From positions 62,001-126,000 of the forward strand of contig JAXMAZ010000011.1 in NCBI GenBank assembly GCA_046350115.1: a stretch of DNA of 64,000 nucleotides. The letters run 5' to 3'. Position 1 is the first letter of the stretch, and the number at the start of each line of letters is the position of its first letter. Below are positions 42,514 to 50,627 of this stretch, piece after piece. Under the pieces are notes generated by a model. That model had not been told where the DNA came from. It did no database searches and saw only the letters and a program-made list of their open reading frames with translations. Made by a program: the position numbers and the translations under genes. The DNA comes from JAXMAZ01 sp046350115. GTDB taxonomy: Bacteria; Planctomycetota; Planctomycetia; Gemmatales; Gemmataceae.

Positions 42514-44115
42514 TCACGGATCGGCCACGACCAGCAGCGCCCAGTCGTCGGCATCGGGGGCGGTGTACTCGCCGTTCGTCGGCGTTGCCGGGGACCACTC
42601 ACCGGTCCGCGGGTTGTACCACCGGCCGCGGAACTTGCCGGCCGGCACGTCGAGCTTCACTGACCCGCCCTTCGGCAAGTAAACGGCGTACTGTCGGCCC
42701 GGCTCGGCCAGCACCATCCCGGGGCCGGCCTGCGGGTCGCACTTCCACCACTCGAACGCGGTGAAGAAGTCGACCATCTTGGCGTACCCGGCGAGCATCA
42801 CCATCGAGTCGTCGCCGAGGCCGGTGATCCAGCCGCCCTGGGTGGGGATGTTGGCCCGCTCGCCGGTCGTCTGGTAGCCGCCGGCCATGCTCATCTCCCA
42901 GGCCAGCCGCCGGCGGTTGTCGGCGCTGCGGGCCGGGGCTTTGCGGCCGCCGCCCCACTTGCCCGGGTAGTGGTCCTCGTACCCGTACTCCTCGTTCACC
43001 TGCGGCATCGGCTTGCCCGCCTTGGCGGCCAGCTCCCGCGCCCGGCGGAGGAACTTGTACCCGCCGGCCTCGTCCCACACCTGGTACATGGCGAAGTCGC
43101 TCCACGGCGACTTGTAGAACGGGTAGTCGCCCCGGCCGTGGACGCTCATCAGGTGCTTGTACGGGTCGGCGGCCCGCAGCACGTCACCGGCTTTGTTCAC
43201 CCACGCCTCGTTGCGGAACAGGTGCCACTCGTTGGTGATGTCCCACATCACGTTGCTGTACGCCGACAGCCGGGCGGCGGCGTACCGGTAGTACCGCCAC
43301 TCGTCCTCACTGCCGGGCCAGTCCTTCTTCCCCTGGCCGAACGGGTCGACCCCCTTGTCCGCCCCGTCCAGGTGGAAGATGACGGACACCACCACGTCCT
43401 TGTCCCGGGCGTGCTTGACCAGCCGGTCGAGCTTCTGCCACAGGGCCACGTCGAACCGGGACACGTCGAGCTGCGGGTCGGTCGGGCTGTCCGGGTTCTT
43501 GGCCGGCCACGGGTTGACGCGGAACTTGAAGGCGTCCGAGTTGCGGACCGGTTCGTACCACCGCTCGGCGCTGGTCGTCCGGGCGTTTACCGCCACCCGG
43601 ATGCGGTTCACCTTCAGCTTCGCCAGCCGGTCGATGGCCGCCTCGATCCGCTTGTCGTCCTGTACGCCGAGCAGCCAGTAGGTGGTGGTGCCGTTCCAGA
43701 AGTAGTGTTCGCCGGTCCCCTCCCAGACGAAGTGGTGCGGGTACTTCGGGTCGATGCGGACCGGCCCCTTGCGGTTCGACGGGGCGGCGTCGAACGTCCC
43801 CTTGTGCTGCCACGCGGCGTTGTGGGCGGCGAACGACAGGGCGTAGGTGTGCCGCCCCGGCCGGGCGGGCATGAACCGGATGCGGTACACCGACCCGTCG
43901 GCCGCGTCGCAGAACCCGGCGACCGGGACGGCCACCGCGTCCGGGCCGGTGACTGTGCCGGACAGCCGCGGGGCGAACGGGCGGTCGGCCACTTTGGGCG
44001 ACGGGACGGCCGTCACCTCGTAGGCCTCGTACACCCCGACCGGTTCGGCCGGCGGCCAAAACCGGACGGTCGGGGCGGCGGGCTGGGCAACCAGGACGGC
44101 CGCGAATAATAGCAT
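42514..44115 (-). CDS. Exported glycoside-hydrolase-like protein (DUF5060 + DUF4038)
   Basis: The product is 533 residues with a short signal peptide (MLLFAAVLVAQPAAP). Residues about 17-115 resemble a DUF5060 beta-sandwich (VGVYEAYEVTAV, SVYRIRFMPARPGRHTYALSF). Residues about 125-430 form a (beta/alpha)8 barrel of the DUF4038/apiosidase-like group: FVWEGTGEHYFWNGTTTYWLLG, WDITNEWHLF (E296, likely acid/base) and PQVNEEYGYED (E375/E376, likely nucleophile). A C-terminal beta-domain follows (YLPKGGSVKLDVPAGKFRGRWYNPRTGEW). Likely function is hydrolysis of plant or algal side-chain glycosides outside the cytoplasm. It is the first gene of a two-gene operon. Confidence 0.75.
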   Translation of the reverse strand: MLLFAAVLVAQPAAPTVRFWPPAEPVGVYEAYEVTAVPSPKVADRPFAPRLSGTVTGPDAVAVPVAGFCDAADGSVYRIRFMPARPGRHTYALSFAAHNAAWQHKGTFDAAPSNRKGPVRIDPKYPHHFVWEGTGEHYFWNGTTTYWLLGVQDDKRIEAAIDRLAKLKVNRIRVAVNARTTSAERWYEPVRNSDAFKFRVNPWPAKNPDSPTDPQLDVSRFDVALWQKLDRLVKHARDKDVVVSVIFHLDGADKGVDPFGQGKKDWPGSEDEWRYYRYAAARLSAYSNVMWDITNEWHLFRNEAWVNKAGDVLRAADPYKHLMSVHGRGDYPFYKSPWSDFAMYQVWDEAGGYKFLRRARELAAKAGKPMPQVNEEYGYEDHYPGKWGGGRKAPARSADNRRRLAWEMSMAGGYQTTGERANIPTQGGWITGLGDDSMVMLAGYAKMVDFFTAFEWWKCDPQAGPGMVLAEPGRQYAVYLPKGGSVKLDVPAGKFRGRWYNPRTGEWSPATPTNGEYTAPDADDWALLVVADP

Positions 44116-44154
44116 CGGGCACCTTGAGGTGGGTGACGCCTTACACAATCCCTG

Positions 44155-44287
44155 CTCGTTCCCACGCTCTGCGTGGGAACGCCCGAAGGGACGCTCTGCG
44201 TCCCGAGAAGCCGGACGGTGACTGCCACACCGACCCGCGACGCGGAGCGTCGCCCCCGGGCGTTCCCACGCAGAGTGTGGGAACGAG
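44155..44287. repeat. Inverted repeat in a divergent intergenic region (REP/MITE-like)
   Basis: Arms of 31 bp at 44155-44185 and 44257-44287 match with one mismatch. Each arm itself contains a smaller palindrome around CTCTGCGTGGG. A second, imperfect pair (GGGACGCTCTGCGTCCC and CGACGCGGAGCGTCG) lies between the arms. It separates the glycoside hydrolase and pdxA genes, which are divergent, so a terminator role is unlikely here. Confidence 0.7.
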
Positions 44288-44343
44288 GGTGGGGGTTGCG
44301 GTGTGCCCTACAGCATCCGCGGTTTCTCGCTAACGTCAACGGT

Positions 44344-45258
44344 ATGGACAAGCCGCGACTGCTCATCACCCTCGGGGACGTGGCCGGGATCGGCCCGGAG
44401 ATCGTGGCCAAGGCGTGGCCGAAGCTCCCCGAGTTCTGCACCCCCACCGTCGTCGGCGACCCGGACCGGCTGCCGGCCGGCGTTCCGTGCGTCAACCCGT
44501 CGGCCGCCGACCTGAGCGGGGTAAGGCTCGGGGGGGTGTCGGCGGAGGCGGGGCGGGCGGCCTACGACTGGCTCGTCTATGCCATCGACGAGTGCCTGGC
44601 CGGCCGGGCGGACGGGATCGTGACGTGTCCGCTGCACAAGGAGGGGCTGCACGCGGCCGGGGTCGATTACCCCGGGCACACGGAAATCCTGGCCGCCCGG
44701 ACCGGGGCCAAGTCGCACGCCATGCTGCTGTACGACGACGAGCTGCCGCTGGCCGTCGCCCACGTCACCCTGCACCGGTCCTTGCGAAGCATCTTCCCGC
44801 ACATCACCCGGGAGTCGGTGTTGGACACGATCCGCCTGCTCAACGGGATCGTGCCGAGGTTGACCGGCAAGCCGGCCCGGGTCGGGGTGATGGCCCTGAA
44901 CCCGCACGCCAGCGACGGCGGTTTGTTCGGCGACGAGGAGGCCACCATCATTACGCCGGCGGTGGCGGCGGCGAAGGCGGAGGGGATTGATGCCGAGGGG
45001 CCGATCCCGTCCGATGCCATGTTCCTGCCGCACGTCCGGAAACGGTTCACCGGGGTGGCGGCGATGTACCACGACCAGGGGCACATCGCCATGAAGCTGC
45101 TCGGCGGCCGGCGGGCGGTGAACGTGACCGCCGGGCTGCCGATCGTCCGCACCAGCGTCGCCCACGGCACCGCCTACGACATCGCCGGGAAAGGGGTGGC
45201 GGACGAGTCGAGTCTGGTCAATGCCGTCCGGGTGGCCGCCCGGCTGGCGGTGAAATGA
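44344..45258 (+). CDS. pdxA: 4-hydroxythreonine-4-phosphate dehydrogenase
   Basis: The product is 304 residues, starting at MDKPRLLITLGDVAGIGPEI; upstream frame extensions run into the inverted repeat. Family marks are the N-terminal GDVAGIGPEI, HKEGL-x-x-AG-x-x-YPGHTEIL, NPHASDGGLFGDEE, and the metal/substrate segment MYHDQGHIAMKLLG, followed by VNVTAGLPIVRTSVAHGTAYDIAGKG. The enzyme oxidises 4-phosphohydroxy-L-threonine in the DXP-dependent pyridoxal phosphate pathway, using NAD and a divalent metal. It is shorter than the E. coli protein (329) mainly at insertions. A PdxA2-type sugar-acid role cannot be excluded. It stands alone, with no pdxJ nearby. Confidence 0.9.
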   Translation: MDKPRLLITLGDVAGIGPEIVAKAWPKLPEFCTPTVVGDPDRLPAGVPCVNPSAADLSGVRLGGVSAEAGRAAYDWLVYAIDECLAGRADGIVTCPLHKEGLHAAGVDYPGHTEILAARTGAKSHAMLLYDDELPLAVAHVTLHRSLRSIFPHITRESVLDTIRLLNGIVPRLTGKPARVGVMALNPHASDGGLFGDEEATIITPAVAAAKAEGIDAEGPIPSDAMFLPHVRKRFTGVAAMYHDQGHIAMKLLGGRRAVNVTAGLPIVRTSVAHGTAYDIAGKGVADESSLVNAVRVAARLAVK

Positions 45259-45307
45259 CGACCGGGCTGGGGCGTTATACCAGGGTCAACCGTTTTCGGA
45301 GGGGCTG

Positions 45308-46096
45308 ATGCGTTCGCTCGCTCTGCTCGCTTTCGTCGCCTCGGCGTCCGCCGCCGACCCGGCGGCGTTCGACCGTACCATCGCGAAGGAACCGGCCTAC
45401 GCCGGCACGCCCGCCTACCTGCTGTTGGCGTTCGGCCCGGATGCCGCCCGGGTGTGGGCGGTCCGGGACGGGGACACCCTGTACGTCGACCGCAACGGCA
45501 ACGGCGACCTGACCGACCCAGGGGAAGCCATCCGGGCCGAGTTCCCGCAGGGGGACGGGCGGGCGTTCGCCGTCCGCACCGTGGCCGTCGGCGGGCGGGT
45601 CCACCGGCAACTGACCGTCTCCTTCGTGCCGCTGGCCGTTTACGCCGGCCACCCGGACTGGACGGACCACCCGGCCGTGAGGGCCGCGCTCGCCGCCGAC
45701 CCGAAGGCGGAAGCCGTCACCGTCGGCGGGTCGGTCGAGTCCGGCCGGCTGAAGGGGGCCGGGGTCGGCGGGCGGGCGGACTGCTCGGCCGGGCCGCTCG
45801 ACGCGGACGGCCCGCTGGTCTTGGGCGCGTCGGCGAAGGCCGCCCCGGTGGTCTGGTTCGACGGCCCGCTGACGGTCGCCGTCGAGGGCCGGCTGCCGAC
45901 CGCCCGCCCCGGCCGCGGGTTCGACCTGCGGCTGAACCTGGGCACCCGCGGGGCCGGGCCGGGCACGTTCGCCGCCGTCGGGTACACCGACTGCATCCCG
46001 GCCGGCGCCCACCCGGTCGCCGAGTTGACCCTGCCGGCGAAGGAGAAGGGCGCTTCGCCGGTGACGGTCCGCACGCCGCTCAAGGACAGATGCTGA
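45308..46096 (+). CDS. N-terminal part of exported WD40-type protein, ends at in-frame TGA
   Basis: The product is 262 residues from ATG after a GGAGGGG site, with a short signal peptide (MRSLALLAFVASASA). It contains a calcium-loop-like segment (DTLYVDRNGNGDLTDPGE) seen in many planctomycete exported proteins, followed by beta-rich sequence. It ends KDRC then TGA (46094-46096). The same frame then continues without interruption as GTTLHGPVRADDAAGVGSATL into the WD40 part, so the TGA is internal to one ancestral gene. It is either a nonsense mutation or, less likely, a recoded codon. No separate function is assigned. Confidence 0.6.
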   Translation: MRSLALLAFVASASAADPAAFDRTIAKEPAYAGTPAYLLLAFGPDAARVWAVRDGDTLYVDRNGNGDLTDPGEAIRAEFPQGDGRAFAVRTVAVGGRVHRQLTVSFVPLAVYAGHPDWTDHPAVRAALAADPKAEAVTVGGSVESGRLKGAGVGGRADCSAGPLDADGPLVLGASAKAAPVVWFDGPLTVAVEGRLPTARPGRGFDLRLNLGTRGAGPGTFAAVGYTDCIPAGAHPVAELTLPAKEKGASPVTVRTPLKDRC

Positions 46097-46162
46097 GGCA
46101 CCACCCTGCACGGCCCGGTCCGGGCCGATGACGCGGCAGGGGTCGGGTCCGCCACGCTGACC

Positions 46163-47491
46163 GTGTCGTTCCCGGGGTTCGCCGCCGGCCCGGTCGCCCC
46201 GACCACGTACACGCTCGCCGTCAAGCCGCCGCTGTCGGCCAAGCTCGAGCCGGTTTCGCCGAAGCTGGTCCGGACGCTGGTCCACCCGGACCGCACGGCC
46301 GGCGTCCAATCGCTACGGTTCACCGCCGACGGCTCACGCCTGTTCGGCGCCGGCTACCCGTCCGGCGTCCTCCAGGTGTGGGACGTGGCGTCCGGCACGG
46401 AGGTCCGCCGGATCGAGTCGCCGCGGGGCTACCGCGGGTCGGCCGACTACGCCGAACTGACCGCCGACTGGGCGACCGTGTTCGTCCCGGTCGAGAAGCG
46501 GGCCGTCAAGCAAGAGGAGAAGAACGGGGAGAAGGTGGTGCGGGTCGAGCAGTCCGGCGAGGTGCGGTCTTGGAACCTGGCGGACGGCACCCCGCGGCCG
46601 CCGCTCAAGCTGGATCGGTCGCCGCTGTACGCCGTGCCGTCCCCGGACGGGTCGAAGCTGCTCACCCTGGAGCGGCCGTCCTACACCGCTACCCGGTCCG
46701 GCGACCGGCCGGCCGACGTGATCGTGTTCCGCGACCTGGCCGCCGGCACCGCCGCCGAGATCGGCGCCGGGTACGGGATGTTCGCGTTCACCCCGGACGG
46801 CACGCGGTTCGTCGTGGCCGCCAGCCCGCACGGGGACAAGCCGGCCCGGATGACGGTCCACGACGCGACGACCGGCAAAGTGACGGCCACCCTGCCGGTC
46901 GTGTTTCAGAAGGGGTCGGCGTACTGGCCGGCCGTCTCCCGGGACGGCCGGCGGGTGGTGGCCGAAGTGCGGTCGGCGGACCCGGACCGGAAGTCGGTCG
47001 TCCAGGTGTGGGACACTGTGACCGGCGCGGCGACCGCCGAGCTGACCCCGCCCAAGCCGGACTTCGTGTTCTACCCCCGGTTCAGTCCCGACGGCCGGTT
47101 CGTGACCGGTAACGGCCAAGGGGTGGCGGTCGTCTGGCCGGCGGCCGGCGGCAAGCCGGTCCTCGTCGCGGGGTACGGCGACGGGGTGATCCTGCGGGGG
47201 GCGGCGGTCAGCCCGGACGGCAAGACGGCGGCGGTCGCCGTCATGCCCCAGCCGGACCGGTCGCTCGGCAACGAGCCGGACCCGGACGACCTGGGCCAGC
47301 CGTGGGTGGACGTGTACGACCTGGCCACCGGGGCGAGGCGGGAGCGGCTGGTCTGCCCGCCGGGGTGGGTGACGTCCGCCGCCTTCCGGCCCGGCAGCTC
47401 GACGCTAGAGCGGTTTGCAGTTGGTTGTAGCGTCGTACCCGGCGTGCCGGAAGTAGTTCCGGCACTCGTCGGCGGAGAAGGCGTCGAGTGA
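46163..47491 (+). CDS. WD40-like propeller fragment, end replaced by IS sequence
   Basis: A frame of 442 codons from a GTG, but the frame is open back to the TGA at 46096, so the GTG is only a possible re-initiation site. It contains repeated WD40/propeller blades: SLRFTADGSRLFGAGYPSGVLQVWDVASGTE, WNLADGT, FTPDGTRFVVAAS, VSRDGRRVVAEV, VQVWDTVTGAA, FSPDGRFVTGNGQG, VSPDGKTAAVAV. The last 28 codons (from 47408) derive from the IS element inverted repeat and transposase region. The natural end, LAVGANGGVYLFDLK, lies beyond the IS. Confidence 0.6.
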   Translation: MSFPGFAAGPVAPTTYTLAVKPPLSAKLEPVSPKLVRTLVHPDRTAGVQSLRFTADGSRLFGAGYPSGVLQVWDVASGTEVRRIESPRGYRGSADYAELTADWATVFVPVEKRAVKQEEKNGEKVVRVEQSGEVRSWNLADGTPRPPLKLDRSPLYAVPSPDGSKLLTLERPSYTATRSGDRPADVIVFRDLAAGTAAEIGAGYGMFAFTPDGTRFVVAASPHGDKPARMTVHDATTGKVTATLPVVFQKGSAYWPAVSRDGRRVVAEVRSADPDRKSVVQVWDTVTGAATAELTPPKPDFVFYPRFSPDGRFVTGNGQGVAVVWPAAGGKPVLVAGYGDGVILRGAAVSPDGKTAAVAVMPQPDRSLGNEPDPDDLGQPWVDVYDLATGARRERLVCPPGWVTSAAFRPGSSTLERFAVGCSVVPGVPEVVPALVGGEGVE

Positions 47492-48342
47492 TCGGCCGAG
47501 GGCACAGCCCGTCGATGGCGCGCTCCTCCGCTGCCCGCAGCATCGCCTTCAGCTTGCTGAACGCGTTCTCGATCGGGTTCAGGTCGGGTGAGTAGGCGGG
47601 CAGGAACCGCACCTCCGCCCCGACCGCCGCCACCGCCGCCCGCGCCTCCGCCCGCCTGTGGCAGGCCAGGTTGTCCCACACCACCACGTCCCCCGCCCGC
47701 AGGGTGGCACCGGCACCTGCCGCACGTAGGCGACGAAGTGGTCGCCGGTCATGGCCCCGTCGATCACCATCGGGGCGGTCAGCCGGTCGCTCCGCAGGGC
47801 GGCCACGAAGGTGGTCGTCTTCCAGTGCGAGTGGGGGCCGGGCACACCACCCGCTCGCCCCTCCGCCCGCGGGCCATCCGCCGGCTCATGGCCGTGCTCG
47901 CCCACGTCTCGTCCACGAACACCAGCCGCTCCGGGTCGAGGGCGGTCTGGGCGGTCCGCCAGGCGGCGCGGGCGGCGGCTACGTCCGGGCGGTCCTGCTC
48001 GGCCGCGCCGGACCGACTTTTTTGAGCGTCAGCCCGAGCCGGGCGATGGCCCGCCAGAGGGTGGCCAGGCTGACCGCCAGGTCGAGCCGGGCCTTCAACT
48101 CGGCCAGGGTGGCGTCCGGGTCGGCGGCGATGGCCTGCCGGATGCGGTCCCCGTCGGCCGCCAGTGCTTGCCGCCGGTGCCCCCGCCGCCGCGGGCTCGT
48201 CTCCCCGCCGTCCCGGTGCCGCTGGCGGACCCGCCGCACCCGACGACGCTCACCCCGAACCGCTCGGCCACCGCCGGCGGCGACTGCCCACCTGAACCGC
48301 CGCCAGCACCCGCGACCGCAAGTCCGCCGAGTACGCCCGCAT
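47405..48342 (-). pseudogene. IS630-family transposase, multiply frameshifted
   Basis: The transposase reads from MRAYSADLRSRVLAAVQ at 48342 to a TAG formed at the inverted repeat (47405-47407). It must change frame several times. The helix-turn-helix part (AELKARLDLAVSLATLWRAIARLGLTLKK), the first aspartate (LVFVDETW), the second (VVVWDNLACH) and the glutamate (SPDLNPIENAFSKLK) of the DDE triad are all present but in different frames. At least four indels are needed, so no functional transposase can be made unless the indels are sequence errors. Confidence 0.8.
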
Positions 48343-48417
48343 GGCCAACCCTCCGGGATTGGCTCCGTCATACCCGATCCGCCCCGACCGCGCTACAACC
48401 AACTGCAAACCGCTCTA
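47406..48417 (-). mobile_element. IS630-family insertion sequence with perfect 25-bp inverted repeats
   Basis: Perfect 25-bp terminal inverted repeats lie at 47408-47432 and 48391-48415, each flanked by a TA dinucleotide (47406-47407 and 48416-48417). The element is 1008 bp. A duplicated TA target is the hallmark of IS630/Tc1-mariner transposition. It interrupts a WD40 gene whose frame rejoins exactly when the element and one TA are removed. The single transposase gene reads leftward and is degenerate. Confidence 0.92.
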
Positions 48418-48465
48418 GCCGTCGGGGCGAACGGCGGGGTATACCTGTTCGACCTGAAGTAGAAC

Positions 48466-48591
48466 CCGGTTAGCCGCGAGGCGGAGTCCGCGGAGCCGAG
48501 CGCGGAACCCGCATCCTGATACGCCGAGCGCGAAGCCCAGAGAGGCCGGTTCCGCGCTCGGCTCCGCGGACTCCGCCTCGCGGCTAACCGG
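48466..48591. repeat. Perfect 44-bp inverted repeat between convergent genes
   Basis: Arms 48466-48509 and 48548-48591 are perfect reverse complements separated by 38 bases. The left arm begins four bases after the WD40 stop, and the right arm includes the stop codon of the leftward membrane-protein gene. It is likely a bidirectional terminator of REP-like origin. Confidence 0.8.
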
Positions 48592-49516
48592 GGCCGTTAC
48601 CGATCCGCTTCCGTAGCCCGTCGGCTTCGGCCCGCAGCTCGGCGAGCTGCTCCTCCAGCACGGCCATCTGGGCCTCCAGCTTCCGCAGCCGCTTCTCCGG
48701 CGTCGCCCCGGTCAGCCGGGCCAGCCCCTCCAGCACCAGGAACGCCTGCCACCCCTTCACCATCAGCCCCCGCACCCGGTACACCCGGGTCATCGCCCCC
48801 AGGTGCTGCTGCGGGGCGGACAGCGCCCGGCCGAGCCGCAGCAGCCGGGCCAGCGGGGCGGCGTCCACCCAGTGGGTGAGCACGAACTCCAGGGTGGGCA
48901 GGGCGACGATCACCACGTCCAGCCACCGCTCCTTCAAGTACCCGGCGGCGGTCGGGGCGGCCTGCACCTTGACCACGAACTCTAGGGCGAACGCCAGCCA
49001 GATGACCGCCGTGCTGACGTTCAGGGCCAGGGTCAGCCCGGGGGTGTCGTGGATCAGCTTGGCCTGGTACTGGTCGAGCAGCAGCACCGGCAGGATGAGC
49101 AGGGCGAACGCCACCATCGGCCAGCCGAACAGCCGGTCCAGCACCTTCAGCAGCGGCCGGCCGGGCGGGTGCCAGCCGAGGCCCGGCAGCCAGATCCGGT
49201 CGGCCGCCGGGTGGACCCAGCCGACCCGGAACGGCGGGAAGGTGAGCACCAGGAACACCCGCAGGGCGGCCGTCCGGGCCGGCACCACCCGCCGCCGGAA
49301 GGCCAACGCCCCCTCAGCCACGAACACCGGCCACACCCCGGCCAGCACCCAGGTGATGAGCCGCCGCTCGGCCGCCGTCGCCTCCGGCTCCCCGGCCCGG
49401 TGGATCACCCCGGCCACGGCCAGCAGGTAGACGAACGCGACGGCCGTCATGACCGGGGCGAGCCGGGCTTCCAGCGGGCGGACGGCGGGCGGCGGGGCGG
49501 CGGACATGCCGGACAT
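48584..49516 (-). CDS. Multi-pass membrane protein, voltage-sensor-like, C-terminal coiled coil
   Basis: The product is 310 residues from ATG 49516; an in-frame ATG three codons later is an alternative. About five to six membrane helices are visible (VMTAVAFVYLLAVAGVIH, LITWVLAGVWPVFVAEGALAF, WPMVAFALLILPVLLLDQY, LALNVSTAVIWLAFALEFVV, DVVIVALPTLEFVL). An arginine-spaced S4-like segment follows (APLARLLRLGRAL). A leucine/glutamate coiled coil (KLEAQMAVLEEQLAELRAEADGL) ends the protein. It resembles the S1-S4 part of voltage-gated cation channels, but no pore loop or selectivity filter (TVGYG type) is visible. Function is uncertain. Confidence 0.55.
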   Translation of the reverse strand: MSGMSAAPPPAVRPLEARLAPVMTAVAFVYLLAVAGVIHRAGEPEATAAERRLITWVLAGVWPVFVAEGALAFRRRVVPARTAALRVFLVLTFPPFRVGWVHPAADRIWLPGLGWHPPGRPLLKVLDRLFGWPMVAFALLILPVLLLDQYQAKLIHDTPGLTLALNVSTAVIWLAFALEFVVKVQAAPTAAGYLKERWLDVVIVALPTLEFVLTHWVDAAPLARLLRLGRALSAPQQHLGAMTRVYRVRGLMVKGWQAFLVLEGLARLTGATPEKRLRKLEAQMAVLEEQLAELRAEADGLRKRIGNGPG

Positions 49517-49591
49517 TCTACCGCCGCCCGGTGGCGACGGTCGGGCCGGGGTGTTACAACGGGGACGTCCACCCCCTGCCGAGGCGCCCCG

Positions 49592-50428
49592 ATGGCCGGC
49601 CGCGACGAGTACGACGAGGACCGCCCCCGCCGCCGGCGCCGCCGCGACGAGGACGATTACGACGACTTCGACGACCGGCCGCGGCGGAAGAAGGGCGGGA
49701 TGTCCCAGACCACGCTCATCATCCTGGTCGTCGGGCTGGCGGTCGGGCTGCCGGTGCTGTGCGGCGGCGGGGCGCTCCTGATCGGCCTGTTCCTGCCGGC
49801 GGTCCAGAAGGTGCGGCAGGCGGCCGGCCGGCAGGCCGACGCCAACAACCTGAAGCAGCTCGGCCTCGGCATGCACAACGAACTGGACGCGACCAACAAG
49901 TGGACCGCCCCGTTCGCCCACGACACCACCGGCACGGTGTACCGCGGGCACAGCTTCCGGGTCGGGCTGCTGCCGTACGTCGAGCAGGACGCCCTGTACC
50001 GGTCGCTCGACCTGACCCAGCCGTGGGACAGCCCGCGGAACTCGCCGGTCACGAACCAGCCGGTCAAGCCGTTCTTCACCCCGTTCGACCCGCCGTCGGC
50101 CAACACCCCGTACCGGGCGTTCGTCGGCGGCGGGGCGCTGTTCAACGCCGACGGGTCGCCGGTCCACATCCGCGACATCAAGGACGGCAGCTCGAACACG
50201 ATCCTGATGGTCCACGCGACGGAGCAGGTGCCGTGGGCCAAGCCGCAGGAGCTGGCGTACAGCCCGACCAACCCGCTGCCGCCGCTCGGCCACAAGGCGA
50301 TGCCCGGCGGGGCGACGGTGCTGATGGCCGACGGGTCCACCCGGTTCCTGGCGGCCGGCACCCCGGACGCGGTTCTGCGGGCGCTCATCACCCGGGCCGG
50401 CAACGAGCCGGTCGACCCGAACTGGTGA
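49592..50428 (+). CDS. DUF1559-type protein with one membrane helix
   Basis: The product is 278 residues from ATG with GAGG upstream. It begins with a highly charged cytoplasmic tail (RPRRRRRRDEDDYDDFDDRPRRKK), then one membrane helix (TTLIILVVGLAVGLPVLCGGGALLIGLFLPAV). The helix runs into the LPAVQKVRQAA motif of planctomycete DUF1559 proteins, which are usually pilin-like. The exported part has the family's NNLKQLGLGMHN and the C-terminal DGSSNTILMVHATE and MPGGATVLMADGSTRFL. Instead of a type III pilin peptide it has the long charged leader, which is atypical. The function of the family, expanded in Planctomycetes, is unknown. Confidence 0.82.
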   Translation: MAGRDEYDEDRPRRRRRRDEDDYDDFDDRPRRKKGGMSQTTLIILVVGLAVGLPVLCGGGALLIGLFLPAVQKVRQAAGRQADANNLKQLGLGMHNELDATNKWTAPFAHDTTGTVYRGHSFRVGLLPYVEQDALYRSLDLTQPWDSPRNSPVTNQPVKPFFTPFDPPSANTPYRAFVGGGALFNADGSPVHIRDIKDGSSNTILMVHATEQVPWAKPQELAYSPTNPLPPLGHKAMPGGATVLMADGSTRFLAAGTPDAVLRALITRAGNEPVDPNW

Positions 50429-50584
50429 CGCCGGGCGGTCGGGGCGAAAAAACGTTGAGAATTCTTGTCCGGTCCGGTGCCGCCGGCCCGCTCCCCACTC
50501 AACTCGCACCCCACCCTCGGCGGCCAAGCCGACCGCGGGCAGCCGTCCCCGGCTTCAAAACAACATCCGCTCCAATGTGCCAGG

Positions 50585-50605
50585 GATGAGCTATAGTCGC
50601 TCATC
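50585..50605. promoter_or_regulatory. Operator-like palindrome overlapping a -10-like box
   Basis: GATGAGC and GCTCATC form perfect seven-base arms around TATAGTC, 23 bases before the start of the FG-GAP protein gene. The spacer contains TATAGT, a -10-like hexamer, so a bound dimer would cover the promoter. No convincing -35 was seen. Confidence 0.4.
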
Positions 50606-50627
50606 GTCCCATACCGAGGGTTCGCCC

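Larger units (their letters stand above)
45308..48462 (+). pseudogene. Ancestral exported WD40 gene, broken by a TGA codon and an IS element
   Basis: Removing the IS with one TA copy joins GSSTL to AVGANGGVYLFDLK then TAG (48460-48462) in the same frame as 45308. The original gene would encode about 714 residues: signal peptide, a beta-rich domain and a WD40 propeller. Two lesions are visible: the TGA at 46094-46096 and the IS at 47406-48417. Confidence 0.8.

Noticed and set aside
48342..48371. Transposase start upstream of MRAYSADLRSRV
   Set aside because: Longer frames exist, but the family begins at MRAYS and the upstream bases contain only IS leader sequence.
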